Below, piece by piece: positions 12,481 to 23,617 of a stretch of DNA of 64,000 nt. The stretch comes from Neostapfia colusana. Taxonomy: Eukaryota; Streptophyta; Magnoliopsida; Poales; Poaceae. Position 1 is the stretch's first letter, and every line of letters begins with the position of its first letter. The notes under the pieces were generated by a model. The model was not told the DNA's origin. It saw nothing but the letters and a program-made list of their open reading frames with translations, and made no database searches. Position numbers and translations under genes: made by a program. The DNA lies in contig JASWHV010000011.1 of assembly GCA_030760725.1 (NCBI GenBank), positions 16,331,501-16,395,500 on the forward strand. The letters are read 5' to 3'.

Positions 12481-13059
12481 CACAACCGATGATCGGTGAC
12501 ACTGTTCAATGACAGATTGTAACTATGCAAAACCTGACACTAATGTGGTGACGGCTGCTGTATAAAAAGGAGTTTAGGGGCGTGCAAGACCCCTGGACGC
12601 AACCCTAATGGGCTTCCACACGATACACGAGCCAGCAGCCCAAAAGGTGGTGGCGCAGCACCGGACAGATTCTGGATGCCCACTTGTTCCGCTGATTCCC
12701 GTCAACTTACAAGGAATTTTGAGGTGGGGCTGGTTCCATTGGAAGCTTTATGAAATCACTGTTCCAACCATATATAGAACGTCCAAATCCGACTCCGTAT
12801 GTGTCCGGGACGTCAGTTTTGGTGAAGGCAGCTCCTGGAATCCCGAGGTGGAGTCGAAGTCGAGTTGTACTTGGGCTCCTCCTTGGTGTGCACGTCCTAT
12901 CTCCTCCTCCTTGACTCCTTGGACTCCTCCCAGCCCTTGCTGGTCCTCTCCATTGTTCCTGGAGATCCAATTGTCGTGCACGTGCTCTAGTGATCGGTCC
13001 TTGCATTATATGCAAAGGAGAGATGTCAAATTTGGATGCTATTGAGTTAGTTTGATAAT
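12481..13059. other. Unassigned junction with a TATA-like box
   Basis: TGTATAAAAAGGAG at about 12560 resembles a plant TATA box. Otherwise the stretch contains only the minus-strand gag-like tail at 12707-13015 and a sharp junction into element C near 13060. Confidence 0.35.
12707..13015 (-). pseudogene. Fragment of a retroelement gag-like protein
   Basis: A 102-residue open stretch on the minus strand carries GPITRARARQLDLQ near its start. The (M/I)TRARA(R/K) motif is common in plant retrotransposon polyproteins. No other domain is visible. The parent element cannot be named, and the initiating codon is not evident. Confidence 0.35.
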
Positions 13060-13367
13060 GTGTGACCGTAGAAGGCGTCCTCTACAATTTGAAGTCGGGG
13101 ATCACGTGTATCTACGTGTTTCTCCAATGAAGGGCGTGAATAGATTCGGGGTCACAGGAAAGTTGGCAATCTGATTCATCGGTGCATTCCAGGTTCCAGA
13201 AAGGTGCGGATCCGTTGCATACCGGCTGGAATTACCAACGACACTCTTCGTTGTGCATGACATCTTCCACATTTCTCAGCTGAGGAAGTGCCTCAAGTTT
13301 TCAAGCACTGTTCAGCTGGGAGATATAGAGGAACTGAAACCGGATCTCACATATCGGGAGGAACCAG
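13060..13367 (+). pseudogene. pol: Element C pol, integrase C-terminal part (upstream of B insertion)
   Basis: Homologous to the end of D pol: GDHVYLRVSPMKGVNRFG, HISQLRKCLK and the start of the chromodomain-like tail (DLTYREEPV). A CGA-to-TGA change makes a stop at about 13170. The frame runs directly into the insertion point of element B and resumes at 27709, so these are two halves of one gene. The 5' part of C is missing before 13060. Confidence 0.85.
13363..13367 (+). repeat. Target-site duplication ACCAG, left copy (element B)
   Basis: ACCAG immediately before the B terminus is repeated at 27709-27713 immediately after the other terminus. It lies inside C pol. Confidence 0.92.
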
Positions 13368-13598
13368 TGACACGACCCCAACGGTCTTGTCGAGCCAGGA
13401 TCATGCTGAGGGGTGCTGCGTTGCACAGCACCGGATAACACACATCAAAGGTACAAAGCGGAAGCGAAATTTTTATTACATAAACTGGTTTATGAACATG
13501 TTTACATCAAAATAAGTTCAGTCTACACTCACGGGCGTAGACTACGCATCAAGTTCACGTTCAGCCCTTGAACGTGTCCTTGCTAGCACACACACACA

Positions 13599-16095
13599 CT
13601 AACTCTGCGGCGTGCACGACTCCCACTCGACGGGGTTCCCCTCCGGGGGTTCCGTCTCCTCTTCGGGAGTCCCTTCCTTATAGAACCCTGCAAAAGCTTC
13701 AAACACAAGCAGTGAGCACGAAGGCTCAGCAAGTCTGACCCGTCTCACCTAAACATGGAACTTCTACATGAGGGGTAATGGGTTACATGAGGTAAAAATC
13801 ATTTGCAAGGACTCGCCTAATTAGTAGAACCTTACTTTCAAGTTTTAGTAGCAGGTTGTGGAGAACCTTACGCTAAGGCACATGAGAGAGCCGCAATCAA
13901 ACAAGAAACACATTTCTCTCATGTACTTTGCCCAAAGTTGAAAGGAACTTTAATTAGCTCTAAACTACAGCAACTCATTAACAATCAAGTCCATCTTTCA
14001 ATCAGCAACATTTTAACATGTAACTAGCCTGTTCTTTCTACGTCATGGTACAGTGAACAAGTGGTACTCACTGACTGCGAGGGACAGCGATTATAATCGA
14101 TTTACACCTGCAGGGTTACCCGAACAACCCGTCACGTACGCCCGTACTCGACGTTGCCTACAACAACCATCACGGACGCCGTACGTGACTACCTTTCACC
14201 CGTTAGCCAAATGTTGAACCGGTCCAATCGTCCCGAGTAAGAGGTCTCTGCACGCGCATCTCAGTGCCGCCAGCCGATTTACACCTCGAGCTCTCAACCT
14301 ACCCTCTGAACGACCAGCTATGCCTCAACACCCAGCTACCCGAGTTACATCAGTTTCCCGGTTCCCATATAGCCGGTAGGTCTTCGGTACTGTTCTAGCT
14401 TGTTCAACAGGCCCGCACATGGCTCGGTCCTCAATCGACACAAGCGGAGCTACAGCACACAGGCCCCAAAGTCCTGCTGCCCTTACTCTCCGCTCGGTCT
14501 CATCTTTCTTGCCATGTGTATCATGTGCTATTTCTACCCGAGTCGAGTGCCTCTAGCCTATGCTCGCGAGTAGTTCCAACTACTCGACTTGTACCGAATC
14601 CTACACTAACTTAGCATTGCAGTAGCTAACGGGGTTTGCAATCCTAAACCCATCCCATGGTTTTCTTGGCTATGCATTTGGGTTTCCAAACAAGACTCTA
14701 ATGCAAAGAATGATAGTATTCAAAGATGTGCTCAAAACAATAAACAATTGTAAAATGTTAATGCAAACCGGAGCTTGCCTTGCTGCTCTTGGTCGTAGGC
14801 TAGCTGCTCCTCCGGAGTAACGAAGTCTAGGACTTTGGGCTCCTTCTCGACCTTAGCGACTACATGATAGAAGCAATACATGTATTAATTTAAATGCAGT
14901 TGTATTTACTTTTAATCTTGTGAAGTCTATAACTCTTACTAGACAAGTCCAATGACTGTGAAAGCTTTACTGTGGCTTGGTTACAACCTAAACAGAGACT
15001 TGGTCAAGCTTTAGTTGCAGTAAAGCTCATTTGAGGCCTCCACAATTAATCAGGTACTTGACCTTAATTGAAGGCTTTTAAGGTGTTCTAAGGATTTTCA
15101 TGAAACAAACTATGACTTTCTGAAATCTAGATTTTCAGAGGGTTCTAATGGGGTTGGTCTCACTTAATTTGAAGGTTCCTAGCTAAAGATATGAGCTAAA
15201 CAATTTCAGAGAAAATTCTGAAAATGTTTCTGAACATTTTCTATTTTCTCTGGAACAGTTTCACTAATCACACCATTAGGTGGATTAAATAAGCTCAAAT
15301 GGGTGTGAAATTTTTATGGTAGTTCAGGGATATTTTGGTGAACATGCCAGCAAAATTTCAGGATTTTCCTCCAAAGGATTCTCCAGTTAAAATTCCAAAC
15401 AATTTAAAATTTGAGGAATTAATTCTGGAGAAATAAGGATTTTCATAAAGTGAAACTTGATTTGCTGGAAAGTACTCAGAGAGCAGAATCCAACAAAATT
15501 TGGTTCACTCGATTTGGAGCTTTCTAGCCAAAGTTATGAGGATTTGAAGTTTGGAAAAATTCCGAAAATCGGGGGAAAACTTTAAACTCTCGGGGGCCCG
15601 CGGGGACACGTGTTGAGCGCGGAGGTGTCCAGCACACTGTGGCTCACAGGGTATTTGCGCGCCAGCACAGCCGATCCATGCCACACCCGATCCTGATTTA
15701 AATTCTTCAGCCGCTGACACTGGGCCAGCCGGCTTCGTCTTCCCCCCGCCGTTCTCTCGCGCCGACGCCGCCGACCTCGCTGGAGCAGACTCGGAGCTCG
15801 CCGGCTCGCCGCTGCCGGACCTCCCATGGTCTGAAACTCGGCGCCAGGGGGTTGTCGACGTCGAGGAACACGCCGGTGGTGTCAGGCCGCGCTGGGGGTG
15901 ACCGGAAATAGCCCGGCGACGTGCCGCGGCCTCGGTTGAGGTTCAGCGCCGTCGACCGTGGGTTCTATCCCGCCAACACTTCGAACAAACGGTCCTACAG
16001 CATCAGTGTACCTCTAGGAAGCTTGACAAGGTGTCATAAGGGTTCAGGGATGGCGGCAAGTTGGTCGGAACGGTGTGACCGATCGTGCCCGCCAT
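13599..16095 (-). CDS. Putative LTR-resident three-exon ORF, copy B-left
   Basis: Minus-strand blocks: exon 1 at 16095-16012 (84 nt, ATG to GAG followed by GTACAC, ends SSFLE); exon 2 at 14851-14779 (73 nt, reads VEKEPKVLDFVTPEEQLAYD and on to CAAG followed by GC); exon 3 at 13687-13599 (89 nt, after TTTTGCAG, ends VEWESCTPQS and TAG). Phases fit (0, 1, stop). About 81 residues, strongly acidic, no domain I recognise. A TATA-like box lies upstream and AATAAA-type signals downstream, all within the LTR. The second acceptor is ambiguous (TAG or GCTAAG). Coding is inferred from phase and sequence conservation among LTR copies; expression is unknown. Confidence 0.4.
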
Positions 16096-16623
16096 GACCG
16101 CCCTTGATCGAGCTCGAAATTCCTCACTCCTAGACAGTTTCAAGCCACGGATACAGAAAAGAACTTGATCGCCGGCTAGTCCAGCATCTATGTGCAAGAT
16201 TTGATAACCTCCGAAAGATCATAGAGCGAGAATTTGAAGAATCCGTTCCGGAAGCTCGGTTTACGGTCGCCGGAGCAAAACTGGAAATTCTCTGTGGATT
16301 CTTCACGGTTTACATCCAAACTTGGAGGAGAGCAGCACGGTGGTCGCGCGCTCCTGTTGCCTCTCTTGCTGGACCATGAAAACGCCAGTGGAACGCTGTC
16401 CACGGGCGCCTGACTCCCGGCTGAGGCTAGGTCGCCACGGTGGCGATCGTTTTCGGGCAATGGAGGTCGGAGCTCGGGGTTTCTGGCGTTGGGGAAGTGG
16501 AGTGCGACCTCAGGTTGCTGTCTAGCAGCTCAGGAATGAAGGAGGAGATTGTTTTGCTGGTTTTCCCGATTGAGCAGAGAGCTGCAGCGAGAAACAATGC
16601 CGCTGCTCGGGTTTGCCCGCGAG

Positions 16624-16632
16624 AAGATAAAG
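16624..16632 (-). promoter_or_regulatory. TATA-like box, B 3' LTR
   Basis: Minus-strand CTTTATCTT, about 180 bp downstream of the GTGGGACCCAC near-palindrome; homologous positions exist in the other B LTR (26880-26889) and in C (28698-28704). Confidence 0.45.
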
Positions 16633-17428
16633 CCGGTCGACTCCTGCTCGGCTGAGGCGGTGCCGGTCGCGTGGGGGCGCGAGCAAGCCGCCCTGGGCGC
16701 CAGCGTGCGGAGAGGGGAAGCAGCTGGTGGCGCCGGTAGCTGCTCGGTGGAATTTCCACCGAGGCTGTGACTTTGTGTGCAAGTTTTGCCTCCTTCTCTC
16801 TATGACATGTGGGTCCCACCCGGGGTTTTAACATCTGAAATTTACTCCTAATCACTGTTGTAAACAGTGAGCCCCATAATACCACTGGTGATTCAAATTA
16901 TCCATCCATGAGCCATTTGAATTGAGGAGAATCCAAATTGGTTTTGGTTTGAATGAATTTCAGCACAAGTTCAGTTTTGAATTCAAATAAAGTTTGAATT
17001 TGTCCCACTTAGCTCATGTCAAGATCAACTCCAAATGGAGTGAAAATTGGTGTGTGAGCTCACAAAAATGTGCTGAGTAAGAATATGCCTCCCACTTTTA
17101 AATTCATGGGGTAAAAACAGTTTGAATTTGAATATGGTTTCAAACTGCCCTCTTTCTAGCTATACCCAAAATGACCTCAAAAAGGTTTTGAATTTGGGTG
17201 AAACTTGGCATGGACATCCTTAGCAATGTGTAGGAGTTTTCATATGTCCAGCCTTTCTATATCACATGTGGGAAATACCACTTTTGCAATATGTGAGTTT
17301 GTTGCTCTAATGAGCATGTTGATGGTGGTTACTTGCTCTTCATTTGTGTTCATCATCTTTCCTCAAATGAGATGTGTGTGTATGGTGATGAACACTTCAA
17401 CTATGTGTTGAAAACTGAGGCCCTTATA

Positions 17429-17463
17429 TTCCTCCCCCCTTAAAAGAATCTCGTCCCGAGATT
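17429..17463 (-). other. Polypurine tract and hairpin, element B
   Basis: Minus-strand AAGGGGGGAGGAA (17429-17441) abuts the 3' LTR; 17447-17463 is the AATCTCG-GGA-CGAGATT inverted repeat. Confidence 0.8.
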
Positions 17464-17497
17464 ATAAGGTGAAAATGAGAGAGAGGACGGTGGAAAA

Positions 17498-19325
17498 TTA
17501 CCGGATATGCGACGTGAAAAAGTCGGGGTAGTTAGCGCGAAGAAATCCTTCGCTCTCCCATGTCGCTTCGTCCATGGAGTGATTACTCCATAGAACCTTG
17601 TAGAACCACAATGTACGGTTGCATGTGGTTCGGGCCTTTTCATCAATAATCTGCACCGGTTCCTCCAGATAGGTGAGATCCGGTTGCAGTTCTTCAATAT
17701 CTTCCAGCTGAACGGTAGTTGATAGCTTGAGACACTTCCTCAGCTGGGAAATGTGAAATACGTCGTGCACACCGGAAAGTGCTTCTGGTAATTTGAGCCG
17801 GTATGCCACTGATCCACATCTTTCGGTAATCTGGAATGGACCGATGAATCGGGGTGCCAACTTTCCTCTCACCCCAAATCTGTTTACGCCTTTCATTGGA
17901 GACACCCGTAGGTATACGTGATCTCCAACATCGAATTGTAATGGGCGCCTTCTCCGGTCCGCATTCTGTTTCTGACGGGATTGAGCGGCTTTTAGGTTCG
18001 CTTGAATCAGTCGAACCTTTTCTTCCGCGTTGTTGACGAGGTCAATCCCGAAGGTAACCCTTTCGCCAGACTCACACCAATTCAATGGTGTACGGCATTT
18101 TCTACCGTATAGCACCTCGTAAGGTGCCATCTTGATGCTGGCTTGGAACCCATTATTGTACAAGAACTCGGCTAACGGCAAGTGATCATCCCAATTCTTG
18201 CCGTGGTTGATAGCGCAAGCTCGTAGCATGTCTTCTAGAATCTGATTTACCCGCTCGGTTTGTCCATCCGTCTGCGGGTGGTATGCTGAACTACGGATCA
18301 ACTTCGTCCCCAAGGCAGCGTGTAGCTGCTCCTAAAAACGGGACACAAATAAAGTGCCCCGATCCGATATGATGGTACGGGGTACGCCGTACAAGCATAG
18401 GATGCGTGAGATGTACAGTTCAGCGTACTTCTTGGCGTTGTAGTTGGTGTTGACCGGGATGAAATGGGCAACTTTGGTGAGCCGATCGACGATCACCCAC
18501 ACAGAATCATGTTTTTGCAAGGTGGTGGGTAAACCGACGATGAAGTCCATGCTCACATCCTCCCATTTCCAGGCAGGAATGCCCAGTGGTTGCAGCAGTC
18601 CCGGTTTCCGCATATGGTCTGCCTTCACCCTTCGACATGTATCACATTCGGACACGTATTTTGCAATCTCACGCTTCATCCGTGTCCACCAAAACTTGCT
18701 TCTGAGTTCTTGATACATCTTGTTGCTGCCGGGGTGAATAGAAAACTTTGACAAGTGAGCCTCATCAAAGATTTTCTTCCGTAATTCCGGGTTACGGGGT
18801 ACGACGATCCGGTCCTTGAACCATAGGACGCCGTCTCCGTCCTTCCGGAAACATTTCGGCTCCCCACTATCTACACGTCTCCGCAAATGCGACATGCCCT
18901 TGTCATGTTTCTGAGCTGCCGCTATCTCTTCACGGATGGTGGGGGATCAAAGCTAGGTTGTAGAGAGCTTCGTGTGGAATCACATGTAGTGGTGGTTCGT
19001 TCTCTTCCAACGGTGTGATGGTCAGATTGTTGACGTGTGACTTGCGGCTCAGCGCATCTGCCACTACGTTTGCCTTGCCCGGATGATAATGGATCTCTAT
19101 TTCGTAATCCTTTATCAATTCTAACCATCTTCGCTGCCTCATGTTCAGCTCCTTCTGAGTGAATATGTACTTGAGGCTTTTGTGGTCGGTATACAAATGT
19201 ACGAGGTTACCGAGTAAGTAGTGCCTCCACATTTTCAGTGCAAGTACCACGGCAGCGAGCTCCAAGTCGTGAGTTGGATAATTCTTCTCATGGTTTCTAA
19301 GCTGCCGTGACCCATACGCAACCAC
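17498..19325 (-). pseudogene. pol: Element B RNase H end, integrase and chromodomain-like tail, broken
   Basis: Continues the B polyprotein after the TGA at 19329. 18930-19325 holds the rest of RNase H (DHKSLKYIFTQKELNMRQRR, then KANVVADALSRKSH). A base insertion near 18940 shifts frame. 18332-18895 holds the integrase zinc finger (CDTC) and the start of the core (VDRLTKVAHF, SDRGTLF). A Trp TGG to TAG stop lies at 18332. 17498-18313 holds the rest of the core (YHPQTDGQTERVNQ) and a C-terminal tail with DEATWESEGFL, ending SHIR. At least three lesions make integrase non-functional. Confidence 0.9.
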
Positions 19326-19328
19326 TCT

Positions 19329-22118
19329 TCAGTCTCGCATCAGCACACATCCGAGCCCAATGCCGGATGCATCGCAGTACACATCGAACGGTTTTGTTGT
19401 GTCTGGCTGCGCCAAAACTGGTGCTGATCTCAGGTGCTTGACTAAAGCCTTGAATGCTGCTTCACATGCTGGACTCCAAACATATTTGGTAGCCTTCTTC
19501 AGCAGCTCTGTCATTGGCTTGGCAATCTTCGAGAAGTTCAGAATGAACCTCCGATAATATCCCGCGAGTCCGAGGAAACTCCGTACCTCGTGAACAGTTC
19601 TCGGGGATTTCCAATTCAGCACTTGAGTGATCTTACTCGGGTCTACAGCGATACCCTTCGCTGAGATGATATGCCCGAGGAAAGGCACTTGCGATATCCA
19701 GAACTCGCATTTGCTGAATTTCACGTATAGCTTGTGATCCCGCAGCCGTTGCAAGACTGTACGCAGATGCTTCTTGTGATCTTCCTCCGACTTGGAATAT
19801 ACCAGGATGTCTTCGATGAAGACCACGACAAACTTGTCCAGCTCCGGCATGAATACCGAGTTCATTAAGTACATGAAGTGAGCTGGAGCATTGGTGAGGC
19901 CGAAGGACATGACCAGGTACTCATAAAGTCCGTACCTTGTCGAGAAAGTTGTCTTTGGAATGTCCTCAGCCCTTATCTTAATCTGATGGTACCCGGATCT
20001 TAAATCCATCTTGGAAAAGATCTTTGCTTCGACCAACTGATCAAACAACATGTCGATCCGTGGCAACGGGAACATGTCGATCCGTGGCAACGGGTACTTG
20101 TTCTTGATAGTTACGGCATTTAATGGACGATAGTCCACGCAAAGCCGCAACGTCTCATCCTTCTTCTTGACAAATAATGCCGAGCAGCCCCATGGCGAGG
20201 AGCTTGGCCTAATAAAACCCTTTTCCAGGAGGTCCGTGAGCTGAGTCTTCAGTTCAGCCAACTCCTTGGGCGCCATCTTGTACGGCCTTCGGGATATCGG
20301 CATGGTTCCCGGTGCAAGTTCAATCTTGAATTCCACCTCTCTATCAGGCGGCATCCCCGGCAAAACGTCCGGGAATACATCAGGGAACTCTCTGACCACT
20401 GGAATATCTTCCAATCTGATGGTTGTGGCTTGATAGACACTTGGAAGTTTTATTTCTGGACTGTCCAGAAATAATGAGTGAGACTCGTGCACTTCTGAGT
20501 TCAAGTGCACAACTCGAAGGACGGTGTCTAAAACAGCGCCGTGGCGGGTTAACCACGACATCCCTAAGATGACATCGACCTTTTGTCCCTCTAAGATTAT
20601 GAGAGACGTAGGGTAAACTCTAACCTCTAAGCATAATGGCGCTTTCGGGACCATCATGCTTGCTGAAATTTTCCCACCCGGTGAACAGATCACATAAGGA
20701 CTATCGGTGGGTAGTATTTGCAAGCTATACTTATCAATGAAAGCTTGGCTAATGAAGCTATGCGTGGCGCCTGAATCAAATAATATTATAGCGGGATGCT
20801 GTTGGAGTCGGAACATACCCGCAAGGATTGGCTCGCCCTCCGGCACGTCCTCTATGGCAAGCTGGTGGACAGTGACGGGCCTAGGGTTTTCCCGCCGCGC
20901 ATTAGTAGGGTTCCGGGGTTGATTCCTCCCCGGAAACTGTGGTGCCACTCCGCCGCCTTGCCTCTCCGGGCAACTGCTCGCGAAGTGTCCTGGACGACCA
21001 CACTTGTAACATGTGGCCGCTGTTGGTGTAGTGCTCAGGGGACGAAAGCCCGGCATGCGTTGCTGAGATGCATACGCACGCGGCATCACCCGCTGCTGCG
21101 GTTGTTGCAGAGGTGGTACTGGCAGTGCCGGCCTGAATGCTGGTGAAGAGTACGGCCGACTGCGGAAAGGCATCGACCTCTGGGGTGGCTGCCAGCGTGG
21201 ACCTGATGGTAGGCGGTTCACCATCCGAAACTTCTGAGAAGGACTGCCTCCTTCTCCCATCTCGGGTTCTCCCATTGCTGGAAGGCCCAAGACCACCGGT
21301 ACGCCCAACACCAGAGGTACGAGGTCCTGCAATGCATGGACCTCGTCCATGGCTTGGTTGTAGTCCTCTTCCCAGCCTTGCCCTTCCTCAATAGCGTCGT
21401 CCCGCTCTTGAGTAAGTTCCTCGTTCTGCTGGGTCAGATTCTGTACCAGTTCTTGCAATACCGCGATGTCGACACGGCTTTTCCTCTTTGCCTTCTTCAG
21501 ACGATGCAACTGATTGTGTTGTTCATTCAGTCGCTTGATCGTCGGAGGGAGCACATTACGGAGTGCGCTGTGAGCACTCTCGAAATGATCTCCACGGCTT
21601 GTGCTCTCCTTGAGATTGGTGGCGAGATGCTCCGTATGAACAGCTTGGATGTCCATCACGGCGTTTCCCGCCCTCATCTTGAGGCTAAGGTTTGCCTCCG
21701 CGGGGTTGTACCTTGGGCAACTCGAGTCCGTTGCCTCCAGGTACCTCTCTTCCCACACATGCTGAGCCCGTCCCTCCACCGGAACAAGCGCATATGGAGT
21801 ATCCTCCATAGCCTGCACGTGTAGTTGGCAGAAACGTGACATGGTGTCACGGGCTGCCGCTTGCCACATCCCTTCCGGTTGTCTTCCTCTCACCGTAACG
21901 GTGAAGGGCACCCAACCGGGTGGCGTAGGTCCTGCGGGGACTTCAACATGGACTTTCCATGTCTTGTTCTCCTCTTCACCTTCTTCCTTGGCGAAGTACT
22001 GCGGCATCTGGTTGTACCCAAAATATTGGAGCATTTGCCACAATGCTTCCGGGTAGCCGCCATGGTGAGAACAGTGGGAAACCACCCACCCGTTCTCCAA
22101 CTGTTTACCTGCTGTCAT
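19329..22118 (-). CDS. Element B ORF1-zinc knuckle-protease-RT-RNase H fusion ORF (929 aa)
   Basis: One open frame from the ORF1 ATG. Residues ~1-265 are ORF1 (globular head with NKTWKVHVEVPAG and RDTMSRFCQLH, then a coiled coil about 190-265). A deletion joins this in frame to the end of gag: CCHC knuckle CYKCGRPGHFASSC (~370), protease DSGATHSFIS (~450), RT and RNase H start (VYCDASGIGLG). Nearly all capsid is gone. RT carries a 24-bp in-frame duplication (20049-20096, repeating PLPRIDM) and FIED instead of FIDD, so polymerase activity is doubtful. Ends at a CGA-to-TGA stop in RNase H. ATG follows TTTTTACAG, splice-acceptor-like. Confidence 0.85.
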   Translation of the reverse strand: MTAGKQLENGWVVSHCSHHGGYPEALWQMLQYFGYNQMPQYFAKEEGEEENKTWKVHVEVPAGPTPPGWVPFTVTVRGRQPEGMWQAAARDTMSRFCQLHVQAMEDTPYALVPVEGRAQHVWEERYLEATDSSCPRYNPAEANLSLKMRAGNAVMDIQAVHTEHLATNLKESTSRGDHFESAHSALRNVLPPTIKRLNEQHNQLHRLKKAKRKSRVDIAVLQELVQNLTQQNEELTQERDDAIEEGQGWEEDYNQAMDEVHALQDLVPLVLGVPVVLGLPAMGEPEMGEGGSPSQKFRMVNRLPSGPRWQPPQRSMPFRSRPYSSPAFRPALPVPPLQQPQQRVMPRAYASQQRMPGFRPLSTTPTAATCYKCGRPGHFASSCPERQGGGVAPQFPGRNQPRNPTNARRENPRPVTVHQLAIEDVPEGEPILAGMFRLQQHPAIILFDSGATHSFISQAFIDKYSLQILPTDSPYVICSPGGKISASMMVPKAPLCLEVRVYPTSLIILEGQKVDVILGMSWLTRHGAVLDTVLRVVHLNSEVHESHSLFLDSPEIKLPSVYQATTIRLEDIPVVREFPDVFPDVLPGMPPDREVEFKIELAPGTMPISRRPYKMAPKELAELKTQLTDLLEKGFIRPSSSPWGCSALFVKKKDETLRLCVDYRPLNAVTIKNKYPLPRIDMFPLPRIDMLFDQLVEAKIFSKMDLRSGYHQIKIRAEDIPKTTFSTRYGLYEYLVMSFGLTNAPAHFMYLMNSVFMPELDKFVVVFIEDILVYSKSEEDHKKHLRTVLQRLRDHKLYVKFSKCEFWISQVPFLGHIISAKGIAVDPSKITQVLNWKSPRTVHEVRSFLGLAGYYRRFILNFSKIAKPMTELLKKATKYVWSPACEAAFKALVKHLRSAPVLAQPDTTKPFDVYCDASGIGLGCVLMRD
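20049..20096 (-). repeat. 24-bp tandem duplication inside B RT
   Basis: Two direct copies of CATGTCGATCCGTGGCAACG plus four bases; adds eight codons without breaking the frame. Confidence 0.9.
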
Positions 22119-23601
22119 CTGTAAAAATATATTTGAGAAATGTCAAATATTTATTTAAAAAGTAAACCTCTGAGTTATAACATAAGACATGTCATTGAAC
22201 CCATAAAACTTGGAAACATAGTTCAAATTTTAAACAAATTTGACTGCTGATCTGCTGTTCCCATGACAGCCCTGACCAGTTTCCATTTCAACCTGATTTA
22301 GGCCATGTTGAAGGCAAAACCAATTCTGGAGCTCAACATCAAAGTTAAAACTAACCTCAATAGCTTTCCAGGAAGTATTTTCTTGGCCTAAGATCTATAA
22401 TGGTTCAAAATTTATGAGATGCCAAAGTTAACAGAATTTCTGGAGAAATCTGGACAGCACCTCCCTGCTTTAGGTACTGATTTAATCCAAGAATTCTAGT
22501 TAATTCTGTTCCTAATCTGACAAAACTTTATGTCACAAAGTTGTAACCCATCTCATATGCTTCCCAGAACTACCTCATTTTCTATTTTTGGATTTTTAAG
22601 CAGGAAGTTATGCTTAATTTACAGAGAGTTTACAGAGAGTGTTTGCTCTGCCCTGTTTTCTGGACAGTTTCAACTCTACTGCATTTATCGATTGGTTAAG
22701 GGATGAAACACCTCTGGACCTCAACAGAAAAGTTGTAAAGCTCTTCCAAAGCTTTCCAGAAATGTATCATATGACCCCAACCTCGAAAGAACTCAACCTC
22801 TAACCTCTGATTAACTTCAGCCTTGATTCATCTGAACACAGAGTGCTCTGTCCTTAACAACCTATAAGTTGAAAACTTGTTAACTTTGAATATCCTGTTC
22901 AAGGGAAGGAGTTACATCAAGTTTTACTACTTTGGATCAAAACCTTCAAGTTTTAAATGAAGTTGTTCATTTAATGGCGTGTGACGTCGATGCGTCACAA
23001 GATTATGTCGGTACTATGTCCTCACAAAGAAAAACCTATACCGGACTTAGCCGGCTTCGTTATTTCAGTGGCACTAAACGTCACTTGCACACGGATGGTA
23101 CACGTCTACCGTTTCGTGGTCAGGCTACCTGAAGAAACTCAAGCAATCGTCAGACTCGGCTGCACACCGAGCCTGGAACCCATACAGTTCGTACACCCGG
23201 CCGTCATCACTCGCCCGGATGTTCTCAAGCCAAACACGCCTTGAGTTACGTGTTCACGTTTCAGACCACGTGACGGGGTCTCCCAAATTGCACCACGCAC
23301 GCCAGGGACAGACGTTGCTCGAATACCCCAAACGACATGAAGAGTCGTAGAGGATATCAATGCGGGTCGGGTTACCTGCCACCCGTGGGGCTCCACCCTT
23401 CAGCATGTGCGCACCGGTGGACAGCGCTTACGTGTACCCCCCAAGACATAAACGTCCCGAGATACATGATTTTCCGACATAAGCAAATAGGTTAGTATGT
23501 CACTTTCTATATGCTAATAACATCCTTATTCGGGCTACTAACTCATTCCTCACTGGATTTATGAAAAAGATGACCTTTGTAGTGCGTTAAACCTCAAGCG
23601 A
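22119..23601 (-). other. Leader of element B
   Basis: About 1.5 kb between PBS and ORF1, AT-rich near ORF1. A stretch open on the minus strand at 23396-23139 (85 codons, starting with GTG rather than ATG) is nearly identical in D (52153-52410). No other ORF. It ends in a pyrimidine-rich run and ACAG next to the ORF1 ATG. Confidence 0.7.
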
Positions 23602-23613
23602 GCTCTGATACCA
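23602..23613 (-). other. Primer-binding site, element B
   Basis: Minus-strand TGGTATCAGAGC, complementary to the 3' end of initiator Met tRNA, four bases from the LTR end. Confidence 0.92.
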
Positions 23614-23617
23614 ACGC

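Larger units (their letters stand above)
13368..17428 (-). repeat. 3' LTR of element B
   Basis: 4,061 bp. Plus-strand ends TGACACGACC (13368) and CCCTTATA (17421-17428); the expected CA has become TA. Contains the near-palindrome GTGGGTCCCAC (16809-16819), a TATA-like AAGATAAAG (16624-16632, minus-strand CTTTATCTT) and three coding-like blocks described separately. Confidence 0.93.

Noticed and set aside
12608..13045. 145-codon plus-strand ORF
   Set aside because: Overlaps the minus-strand gag-like fragment, no recognisable motif, and runs to the C junction; treated as a shadow.
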